Below, piece after piece: positions 57,374 through 64,000 of a stretch of DNA of 64,000 nt. The stretch comes from Algoriphagus litoralis. GTDB taxonomy: Bacteria > Bacteroidota > Bacteroidia > Cytophagales > Cyclobacteriaceae. Each line of letters starts with the position of its first letter. Within the stretch, counting starts at the first letter, position 1. The notes below the pieces were generated by a model, which saw only the letters and a program-made list of their open reading frames with translations, did no database searches and had not been told where the DNA came from. The stretch spans positions 496,001 through 560,000 of the forward strand of contig NZ_QGOL01000002.1 in the NCBI RefSeq assembly GCF_003259255.1, given 5' to 3'. Both the position numbers and the translations under genes were made by a program.

Positions 57374-57406
57374 AAAAGCCTCCGAGACTCGATCTCGGAG
57401 GCTTTT
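57374..57406. terminator. Bidirectional terminator after the barrel pair
   Basis: A 14-bp perfect stem AAAAGCCTCCGAGA / TCTCGGAGGCTTTT with a 5-nt loop. It lies between convergent genes and is among the strongest hairpins in the window. Confidence 0.9.
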
Positions 57407-57422
57407 GAATGAAAATTGATTT

Positions 57423-57860
57423 TTACCTAAACGTATATTTTACCCCTATTCCACCTCGGAGATAGCTGCCATATTCGTCATAGAAAACCGGTGCTGCTTC
57501 GATAAGAAAGCCGAAGTTTTTGTTGTCAAAAGGTTTGATCAATACACCGACCGGGATAGCCAGGTAAACCTCATTGTAATCCCTGTCCCTGCGAGGGTGA
57601 TAATGGTCAAAGAGGCCCAAGCCCAAGCCTACGTATCCGTTGACATCGGTTTTTTGCACAAAATTATAGGCACCGACGAGCTCCAGACCTACATTGCGAC
57701 CGAGACCCAGTCGGCCTTCCCCAAAAAACTCCTTGTCTGGATCTGTCCCGACGGTGATGAAGGTTCTAGAACTTTGGAAATTGATCCCTACACTTACTTG
57801 AGCCTGCGAGATCGAAACAATCCCAAGAAATAGGATTGAGAAAAAGAATAGCTTTTTCAT
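57423..57860 (-). CDS. Small outer-membrane beta-barrel protein
   Basis: This 145-residue protein has a signal peptide (MKKLFFFSILFLGIVSISQA) followed by VSVGINFQSSRTF and regular strands (VGLELVGAYNFV, VNGYVGLGLGLFD). It ends with a typical barrel strand, GGIGVKYTFR. It is short for an eight-strand barrel but complete. It precedes the oxidoreductase gene in position but lies downstream of it on the minus strand, 53 bp away. Function unknown. Confidence 0.75.
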   Translation of the reverse strand: MKKLFFFSILFLGIVSISQAQVSVGINFQSSRTFITVGTDPDKEFFGEGRLGLGRNVGLELVGAYNFVQKTDVNGYVGLGLGLFDHYHPRRDRDYNEVYLAIPVGVLIKPFDNKNFGFLIEAAPVFYDEYGSYLRGGIGVKYTFR

Positions 57861-57913
57861 GCTAGTTTATCGTTGGTTAGGCCTCTAGAAAGACAAAGGC
57901 CAAGCCAAACCGG

Positions 57914-58960
57914 TTACCAGCCTCCTTCCTGTATCCAGATTTTACGGCCTTCCGCGGAACTTGTGAATGCAGCTTCGATGATTTTCAGTACGGATAGGGT
58001 TTGGGGCAAGGTCACCTGAAGCGGAGTTTGCTTCAGAATGGCATCAGCCACGTTTTGATAAAAAATCCTGTAATCACCATTTACACTCGGATAGGGAACA
58101 GTTTCATTCTCCAGAAAAAGTCTGCCCCACCGCTCTTCGGGCTCTACTCCCCAATGTTCACCTTCCGGTTTTAGTCCATCTTTGAAGGCTTGCTCCTGTA
58201 CATCTAAAAAGAACTTTTGGTAGCTTCCTTTTTCACCTAAAAGCAAAAATTTGGGTGTCGGGACATTGACCAATACTCCTGCTGTCACCCGAGCTTTGAA
58301 GTCAGGATAGAAAAGCAAAATGTCAAAATAATCGTCTGCAATCGCATTTTTTCGCTGTTTCTGGATATCTGCAAAGATGGAATCGGGTTTTCCAAAAAGC
58401 AGTACCACCTGATCAAGGAGGTGGGATCCTAAGTCATAGGTGATGCCGTTTCCAGGCACGTTTTTCTCCCTCCAGTTTTCAGAGACCTGCGGTCTGAAGC
58501 GATCAAAATGAGATTCCAGGTAGACCAGATTTCCAAGGATTTGCTCTGCAACCAACTTTTGTAATGTGCGGAAATCTCCGTCGAATCTGCGGTTGTGAAA
58601 GACGCTACAGATAAGATTTTTTTCTTGGGCAATCTGCTCTAGCTCCTCCGCTTCGTACGAAAAGACTGTTACAGGTTTATCCACGACGACATGCTTTCCG
58701 GCAAGCAGACATTGCTTGGCCATCGGAAAGTGAAATTCATTGGGTGTTGTGATACAGATGAGATCTACAAAATCGTTCTCTAGTAGTTCATCGAGGCTTC
58801 GAAACGTCCGCACATTGGGGAATTTTTCCTCACATCGATTGCCGTTTCGCTCCACAACTGCCACGAAATCCAAGTCTGGACAGGCAGAGATCAAAGGAGC
58901 ATGCATTTTTTCAGCTACCGAACCATAGCCAATCAGTCCGGTGCGAATGGGGGTAGTCAT
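57914..58960 (-). CDS. Gfo/Idh/MocA-family dehydrogenase
   Basis: This 348-residue enzyme has an N-terminal Rossmann fold (RTGLIGYGSVAEKMHAPLI) and the family motif CITTPNEFHFPMAKQCLLAG, followed by VDKPV whose Lys is catalytic. The C-terminal half is the beta-sheet domain for substrate binding (GNLVYLESHFDRF). It oxidises or reduces a sugar or polyol with NAD(P). The exact substrate cannot be told. It lies 12 bp after the response regulator gene on the same strand, so it may be co-transcribed with the two-component operon. Confidence 0.93.
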   Translation of the reverse strand: MTTPIRTGLIGYGSVAEKMHAPLISACPDLDFVAVVERNGNRCEEKFPNVRTFRSLDELLENDFVDLICITTPNEFHFPMAKQCLLAGKHVVVDKPVTVFSYEAEELEQIAQEKNLICSVFHNRRFDGDFRTLQKLVAEQILGNLVYLESHFDRFRPQVSENWREKNVPGNGITYDLGSHLLDQVVLLFGKPDSIFADIQKQRKNAIADDYFDILLFYPDFKARVTAGVLVNVPTPKFLLLGEKGSYQKFFLDVQEQAFKDGLKPEGEHWGVEPEERWGRLFLENETVPYPSVNGDYRIFYQNVADAILKQTPLQVTLPQTLSVLKIIEAAFTSSAEGRKIWIQEGGW

Positions 58961-58972
58961 ATCGATTTAAGT

Positions 58973-59599
58973 TTAGAGTTGCATTTCATTCACCTTTTTG
59001 AGCAATTCGACCCGGGAAGTGACTTGAAGCTTCAGGTGAATGTTTTTTCGGTGAGTCTCAATTGTCTGAATGCTTAAGCTTAGGGCATCAGCGATTTCTC
59101 GGTTGAGCATGCCGTCGCTGATCATCTTTAGGATTTGAGTTTCGCGGCGCGACAGGCGGTACTTTTCCCGGAACGCATCAAAAAAAGGCAGCAAATCCGC
59201 CTGTTGGATCACTCTATTGTAAGCCAAAAGATACCTCCCTTCATATACTTCATTGATAGTAAAGATCAATTCGTCAGGATCTGCATCTTTTAAGATAAAG
59301 GCTTCTGCGCCCAATTTGATGCATTCTTTGAATATCTTCTCGTCATCATACATGGATAGGACGATCACTTTTAGCTCGGGATGATGTTTTTTGCAATGCT
59401 TGATCACTCCGAATCCATCAATGATAGGCATATTGAGATCGGTCAATACGATATCAACTTCTTCTGTGTCGAGGTATTCAAGCAATTCTTTTCCGTTTGG
59501 AAAAAGTCCAGTTACCAAAAATCCCTCATGTTCTTCAATGAGCCCTTCCAGTCCTTTTGCAAATAATTTATGGTCATCGGCAAGCGCGATTCGGATCAT
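58973..59599 (-). CDS. NarL/LuxR-type response regulator
   Basis: This 208-residue regulator has a receiver domain with phospho-acceptor Asp54 (IVLTDLNMP), the acidic pair ADDH at residues 7-10, and Lys in VLKDAD (FILKDADPDEL). A LuxR-type helix-turn-helix follows (about 145-205, SRRETQILKMISDGMLNREIA split over the helix pair). It is encoded 64 bp after its histidine kinase and should be phosphorylated by it, then bind DNA as a dimer. The dehydrogenase follows directly. Confidence 0.95.
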   Translation of the reverse strand: MIRIALADDHKLFAKGLEGLIEEHEGFLVTGLFPNGKELLEYLDTEEVDIVLTDLNMPIIDGFGVIKHCKKHHPELKVIVLSMYDDEKIFKECIKLGAEAFILKDADPDELIFTINEVYEGRYLLAYNRVIQQADLLPFFDAFREKYRLSRRETQILKMISDGMLNREIADALSLSIQTIETHRKNIHLKLQVTSRVELLKKVNEMQL

Positions 59600-59663
59600 A
59601 ATACTAATGTGTAGTTAGGCAATAGGAGTGATTACTAAAGATTTGGAAGTTAACTAGGGAAAT

Positions 59664-60419
59664 TCAAAATGGCAACTCCAATGTGATATGGGTTCCATTT
59701 CCGACTGCAGATGTCAGATAGAATTTTCCACCGATGGATTCCATTCGCTTTTTGAGGTTATACATCCCACTTCCTTGGGATTGGATTGTCGTGTCAAAAC
59801 CCTTGCCGTCATCCTTGATCTCAATCTTCCTAAACGTGTCATGTTGACTTACCTGAATGGCAATTTTACTGGGCTGAGCGTGCTTGAGGGCGTTATTTAG
59901 TGATTCTTGAATGACTCGAATGAGGACCAGTTTTTGGTCTTTTTTCAGTTCTAGAAAAGAACCATCAGATTGAAATTGGACTTCACAAAGTCCTGTCCTT
60001 TGGATTTTGTCCAATTGCTGCTGAATAAAATCATCCAAAGAAACTGACTCGACCCAGTCCAGATTGAGGGATTTGGATAAGACACGAACTTCCTTGATGA
60101 TTTGATTGATGTATTCTTTGCCTTCGGATTGTCTCTCTGGCTTGACAGAATGAAGACTGATTTTGGCCAGTGAAAGCAGCTGACCTATGTTATCATGTAG
60201 TTCACGACCGATATGCGTAAGGGTTTCCTGCTGGATTTCGTTTTCTACATAGAGCAGCGTCTTTTCGTGCTCGACTTTTATCTGATTAAGCTTTTCACGG
60301 CTTCTGACTTGCTGCTGACGATGAATAATGACCATTGCAACCACAAAAACTGACATGAGGAATGCAAAGAATATCCCGCCAAAGAGAATTAAAAGAAACT
60401 GACTTTCCTGCTCAGACAT
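59664..60419 (-). CDS. Sensor histidine kinase (HisKA_3 type)
   Basis: This 251-residue kinase has one N-terminal membrane helix (about residues 8-32), a coiled-coil and then the HisKA_3 dimerisation box with phospho-acceptor His75 (GRELHDNIGQ). The ATPase part has an N-box ESLNNALKHAQPS and a G-box KDDGKGFD. It has no extracellular sensor of its own. It overlaps the upstream seven-helix protein by 8 bp, so that protein probably supplies the sensor. Confidence 0.93.
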   Translation of the reverse strand: MSEQESQFLLILFGGIFFAFLMSVFVVAMVIIHRQQQVRSREKLNQIKVEHEKTLLYVENEIQQETLTHIGRELHDNIGQLLSLAKISLHSVKPERQSEGKEYINQIIKEVRVLSKSLNLDWVESVSLDDFIQQQLDKIQRTGLCEVQFQSDGSFLELKKDQKLVLIRVIQESLNNALKHAQPSKIAIQVSQHDTFRKIEIKDDGKGFDTTIQSQGSGMYNLKKRMESIGGKFYLTSAVGNGTHITLELPF

Positions 60420-61128
60420 GGATGATTTCTACCTGGAATTTAGCTTTTAAAACTAAGGCATAAATACTTAAACAAAGAAGGAGGTTGCAAAGTATCGCCA
60501 TGATTCTTGGGATTTCCCTGACCATCCAAAAGATATCCGGATGATTGGTATATAAATAGGTGAAGGAAATGTAAATCATGAACGAAGAGGAAAAATAAAA
60601 TAAAATCGCAGTTGAAGCCCAAAAACTAAATTCTCTCAATGGATTCACTTCAAGAAATTCATCCATGGTAATCAATTCATAAAAATACAAGCCACAGCTG
60701 CATAGGATCAGGACAGTATTCAAAAAAGAAATGTACTCCCCTCCGTCATTGTAATGCGAAATTCCTTTGAGATGCAAAACAGTAGAAACAGAGAGAAAAA
60801 AAACGATAAATACGTTAATTGAAATCTGGTGATTTCTTTGCTTCAGGAAGCTTTTGATTAATAGAAGGAACAAAATCGTAGCAACATGTGAATTAAATAG
60901 ATTGTAGACCCAAGAGTTACTTATTCCTTGAGAAACAATTAATCCACCCAGGTTTTCGTAGAAGGCGATCAGGACTACAATCCAAAGGGATAGTTTAATT
61001 GCCTTACTTTTTTTTTGCTCCTTTGGCAATAGAAAATATCCAAAAAGACCAAGTAAGGCAGTTCCAATTAACGCAATTGGATAGTAGTCCATTCTGCCAA
61101 AAAACGATTCTAGATTTAATTCTATCAT
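60412..61128 (-). CDS. Seven-helix membrane protein, likely sensor for the kinase
   Basis: This 238-residue protein has about seven membrane helices (for example YYPIALIGTALLGLFGYFL, LNTVLILCSCGLYFY, IMAILCNLLLCLSIYALVL) with very short loops. No known family is recognised. It ends 8 bp inside the start of the histidine kinase, so the two are translationally coupled. Since the kinase lacks an input domain, this protein is a good candidate for the sensing part. It is 9 bp downstream of the 120-residue gene. Confidence 0.78.
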   Translation of the reverse strand: MIELNLESFFGRMDYYPIALIGTALLGLFGYFLLPKEQKKSKAIKLSLWIVVLIAFYENLGGLIVSQGISNSWVYNLFNSHVATILFLLLIKSFLKQRNHQISINVFIVFFLSVSTVLHLKGISHYNDGGEYISFLNTVLILCSCGLYFYELITMDEFLEVNPLREFSFWASTAILFYFSSSFMIYISFTYLYTNHPDIFWMVREIPRIMAILCNLLLCLSIYALVLKAKFQVEIIHV

Positions 61129-61137
61129 TTTAGAATT

Positions 61138-61500
61138 TTACTGGCATGCAGGTGGGCAGATCTGTCCCCTATCGTAGTACGGTCCCGATGAATCCATTGA
61201 CTGGTCTTTATCAGAGGAATCATAAATTGGAGAATAGACTATGCCCAGTCTGCCTACATACAGATCGGCCTGGTCACCATAGAATTCTTCGGCGACTTTT
61301 TGAGTGTATTCCGTAAAGTGAAACTTGATTCCTATTACGCCATCTTGGCCAAGAACCTCCAGTAGGTCCTCTTTGGTATAGGAAACCCAATTGGTCTGAT
61401 TGTCAATGTCTTTATTTTTGTTCTTACCGGATTTTCCTTTTTTCACTTCCTGATCATACTTCGCTTTCATTTGTTCGAAGTCCGCCTTGCTGATTTCCAT
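61138..61500 (-). CDS. Small protein heading the two-component operon
   Basis: This 120-residue protein has no signal peptide. The start is a basic helical segment (MEISKADFEQMKAKYDQEVKKG), followed by a Lys/Asn linker and an alpha/beta part with NWVSYTKEDLLEVLG and KFHFTEYTQ. It ends with GQICPPACQ, a CPPAC pair that may bind metal or form a disulfide. No named family is recognised. It stands 9 bp before the seven-helix gene and is likely to be part of the signalling unit. Confidence 0.7.
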   Translation of the reverse strand: MEISKADFEQMKAKYDQEVKKGKSGKNKNKDIDNQTNWVSYTKEDLLEVLGQDGVIGIKFHFTEYTQKVAEEFYGDQADLYVGRLGIVYSPIYDSSDKDQSMDSSGPYYDRGQICPPACQ

Positions 61501-61572
61501 ACTAGAGTTAAGTTTTTTAGAGGTTTTAATATTGCAAAAGATACTGGTTTTTGTCCAATCTGCGCAATGAAA

Positions 61573-61600
61573 AAAGGAGCGAGATAACTCCCGCTCCTTT
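61573..61600 (-). terminator. Terminator of secDF
   Basis: A 9-bp stem AAAGGAGCG / CGCTCCTTT with a 10-nt loop that can pair further. On the minus strand it is followed by six T. It lies 22 bp after the secDF stop. Confidence 0.85.
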
Positions 61601-61622
61601 AAATTATTGTTTAGATTTTAAC

Positions 61623-64000
61623 TTAGACTACTTTCTTCACCTCTTTAGGCGCTGGGTTGCCTTCATTCTCGATTTCTCGCTTCATCAAATCCACCACAAT
61701 AGGCGTAGCTATGTAGATGGAAGAATAAGTACCTACTGCGATACCAACGAAAAGTGCAAAAGAGAAACCTCTCAATACCTCTCCACCAAAGAATAGAAGC
61801 ACAATCACCACAATCAAGGTCGTGAAAGATGTGATCAAGGTTCTGCCCAAGGTCTGATTGATCGAATCGTTGAAAACTTTCACCAGCTTGTTGGTTCCCC
61901 TGTTTTCGATGTTTTCCCGAATACGGTCAAATACAATCACGGTATCGTTGATCGAATAACCGATAACTGTAAGCACCGCAGCGATGAACACCTGATCGAT
62001 CTCAAATGTAGCTCCAAATACGCTTGCGATCGCGAATGCTGCAATCACGAAAAGCGTATCATGAACCAACGCTACAATAGAAGCAAGGGAGAATTGCCAC
62101 TTACGGAATCTAAGTAAGATGTAGAGGAAGATGGCAATCAGGGCCACGATCATTGCTTCAGCTGAGGAGGCTTTGATGTCGTCTGCTACAGTTGCTCCCA
62201 CTTTGGAGGAGCCTGTAATGGAGAACTGACCATCGGTGATTTGCTCGGCATTTTCAACATAAGTAAATCCTGTAACTGCAGCAATACCTTCTTTCACTTT
62301 GGCTTCGACTTCCTTGTTGGAGGCATCGTCGTCTTCATTGATCAGATAGGAAGTGGTGACTTTCAGTGTATTATTTGATCCGTAAGTCTTCACTTCTACC
62401 GAACCGTCAAATTCACCATCCAAACCTGTCTTCAGATCAGAGGAAACGACAGGTTCGTTGAATGCAACGATGTAGGATCGTCCACCGGTGAAGTCTACAC
62501 CGAATTTCAATCCATTGATAGCAGCTATTCCAAGACCAACTACGATAATTGAAGTAGAGATCAAGTAGGCCACTTTCCTTTTGCCCATGAAGTCGATGTT
62601 CAGACCGGAAAGTGCATTTTTGGCAAATGGAGCAGTGAAGTTAATGTTACTCTTGTCGCCTTTGGAAGTCATCCAAGACACGATCACCCGGGTGATGAAT
62701 ACTGAGGAGAAGAACGAGCAGGCGATACCGATCATCAATACGATAGCGAAACCTTTGACAGGGCCTTGACCCAAAGCATAAAGAATCGCTCCAGTAAGGA
62801 ATGTAGTCACGTTGCCATCCAGGATCGCTGAGAAGGCTTTGCTGTATCCAGCATTTATAGCAGCCATCAGACCGACACCATTCCGAAGTTCTTCTTTGAT
62901 TCGTTCAAAAATCAACACGTTGGCATCGATCGACATACCAATGGTCAATACTATACCTGCGATACCAGGCAAAGTCAACGCTGTTCCCAGCTGAGCGAGG
63001 ATTCCAAGGATAAAGAAGATGTTGAAGACCAATGCTGCGATGGCAACCAATCCACCTTTGGCATAGTATGCCACCATGAAAAGTACTACGAGCGTGAGAC
63101 CAGCGATCATGGAGAATACACCTTGGTTTTGTGCTTCCTTACCCAAAGTAGGGCCGATGATGCTTTCCTCCACGATTTGGGTAGGAGCAGGAAGTGAACC
63201 TGACTTTAGGATATTAGCCAAATCCTGGGCTTCCTGAAGGGTAAAGTTTCCGGCAATCTCTGATTGTCCACTAGGAATTTCACCGTTTACGACTGGTGCT
63301 GTGTAAACATAGTCATCGAGTACGACAGCGATTCTTCTACCGACATTCTGACCGGTTAGGTTTCTCCACTTTCTTGCCCCGTCTGCATTCATTTGCATGG
63401 ATACAGCTGGACGAGAAGTCTGATCCAAGGTCTGTCTGGCGTCTGTCACCACATCACCTTCCAACGGAGCTTGATCTGAGCCACGGACGGTTTTGATGGC
63501 ATAAAGTTCCAAAAGCTCTGCACCGCTTCCATCTGTAGCCTGGGTAGGTTTTACGCCCCAGAGTAGCTTAAGATCTCTCGGTAAGAAGGACTTGTAACGC
63601 TCATTTTTAATAATCCTATTGATGGTGATGGTGTCACGCACGTCATATACCAGGCCATAGTTGGCTTTCATCAAGCTAATCAGCGGAGATACGTTGGCAG
63701 CGTTGTTGATTGGGTCAAGTTGCTCCAATTGCTTTTCCAGTGCGTTTCTCAGAGAATCCTCAGAAGAAAGTTCTTCTGATGAAGTCGTATCTGCTGCTGT
63801 TGGATTTGCTTTTTGATCTGCTACCCAGGTGGAATTGATTGTTTCGATAGCTCCACCGTATTCGTTAAGCTCCAATACTTCCCAGAATTGTAGTTTGGCA
63901 ACACCCTGGAGCATGTTTCTCACTCGCTCCTGATTGTCCACTCCCGGAAGTTCGATTTGGATTCTGCCAGTTCCTGCGATTCGCTGAATGTTTGGCTGAG
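61623..64000 (-). CDS. secDF: SecDF preprotein translocase subunit (5' end outside the window)
   Basis: This reading frame stays open to the right edge, so the N-terminus is missing; about 790 residues are visible. It is the fused SecD-SecF protein of Bacteroidota, which uses the proton gradient to pull exported proteins through SecYEG. The visible part starts with the SecD phrase GRIQIELPGVDNQERV, then the P1 domain, GRRIAVVLDDYVYTAPVV, the SecD membrane block with SIDANVLIFERIKEELR, and the SecF block with FTGGRSYIV and SINDTVIVFDRIRENI. It ends at its own terminator. Confidence 0.97.
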   Translation of the reverse strand, partial: QPNIQRIAGTGRIQIELPGVDNQERVRNMLQGVAKLQFWEVLELNEYGGAIETINSTWVADQKANPTAADTTSSEELSSEDSLRNALEKQLEQLDPINNAANVSPLISLMKANYGLVYDVRDTITINRIIKNERYKSFLPRDLKLLWGVKPTQATDGSGAELLELYAIKTVRGSDQAPLEGDVVTDARQTLDQTSRPAVSMQMNADGARKWRNLTGQNVGRRIAVVLDDYVYTAPVVNGEIPSGQSEIAGNFTLQEAQDLANILKSGSLPAPTQIVEESIIGPTLGKEAQNQGVFSMIAGLTLVVLFMVAYYAKGGLVAIAALVFNIFFILGILAQLGTALTLPGIAGIVLTIGMSIDANVLIFERIKEELRNGVGLMAAINAGYSKAFSAILDGNVTTFLTGAILYALGQGPVKGFAIVLMIGIACSFFSSVFITRVIVSWMTSKGDKSNINFTAPFAKNALSGLNIDFMGKRKVAYLISTSIIVVGLGIAAINGLKFGVDFTGGRSYIVAFNEPVVSSDLKTGLDGEFDGSVEVKTYGSNNTLKVTTSYLINEDDDASNKEVEAKVKEGIAAVTGFTYVENAEQITDGQFSITGSSKVGATVADDIKASSAEAMIVALIAIFLYILLRFRKWQFSLASIVALVHDTLFVIAAFAIASVFGATFEIDQVFIAAVLTVIGYSINDTVIVFDRIRENIENRGTNKLVKVFNDSINQTLGRTLITSFTTLIVVIVLLFFGGEVLRGFSFALFVGIAVGTYSSIYIATPIVVDLMKREIENEGNPAPKEVKKVV

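Overview
The window reads as a chromosomal segment of a Bacteroidota bacterium. It most resembles Cytophagales, family Cyclobacteriaceae (Algoriphagus-like); that rank is my inference. Supporting signs are TonB-dependent receptors with carboxypeptidase-like N-terminal domains, many lipoproteins with a short Cys lipobox, fused SecDF, almost no Shine-Dalgarno sequences, TAnnTTTG-type promoter boxes, DUF6702-like and YcxB-like proteins, and small palindromic repeats between genes. I see no rRNA, tRNA, phage, transposase or CRISPR array. Most of the window is ordinary chromosome, with a few accessory islands.

Layout. 1-9.7 kb: a repeat-rich edge, an unknown exported protein, a lipoprotein sulfatase opposite a TetR-type regulator, a TrkH/TrkA potassium-uptake pair and an IPT/TIG lipoprotein. 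10.3-19.3 kb: two very small genes, a pseudouridine synthase, a MoxR ATPase, a beta-helix lipoprotein with its TonB-dependent receptor, a CDF metal exporter and a DinB-fold protein. 19.3-24.3 kb: surface polysaccharide genes (WecB epimerase coupled to a cupin, Wzi-like outer-membrane protein behind a lipoprotein, GT2 glycosyltransferase). 24.3-31.6 kb: SlyD-like isomerase, small lipoproteins, RlmH, a fasciclin protein, a Fur-family regulator and a large metzincin. 31.7-35.6 kb: a compact biosynthetic cluster (flavoprotein, UbiA prenyltransferase, type III polyketide synthase, methyltransferase). 35.7-42.9 kb: an MscS channel, two paralogous lipoproteins around an iodotyrosine-deiodinase-like flavoprotein, a COG0523 metallochaperone operon with a Zur-like operator, and a membrane-anchored MutS-like ATPase. 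43.0-47.3 kb: purK-purE, then a Fic protein coupled to an M20 amidohydrolase under three near-identical 29-bp palindromes. 47.3-50.7 kb: an AT-rich toxin/immunity island bounded by 46-bp direct repeats. 50.7-64 kb: M1 peptidase, HupE/UreJ protein, DUF6702 protein, glycyl-tRNA synthetase, three outer-membrane barrels, a Gfo/Idh/MocA dehydrogenase, a four-gene two-component operon and the 3' part of secDF.

Best leads: (1) the three palindromes that cover the fic promoter and touch its start codon; (2) the lipoprotein AHH-nuclease toxin and immunity gene between duplicated terminators, with a C10 tract and a perfect palindrome upstream; (3) the type III PKS cluster, whose gene content parallels phenolic-lipid operons but adds a prenyltransferase; (4) the deiodinase-like enzyme that keeps the Glu/Tyr/Lys lid triad; (5) the metallochaperone operon with a conserved-looking 55-residue peptide. 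All functions are read from sequence patterns; no database search was run.
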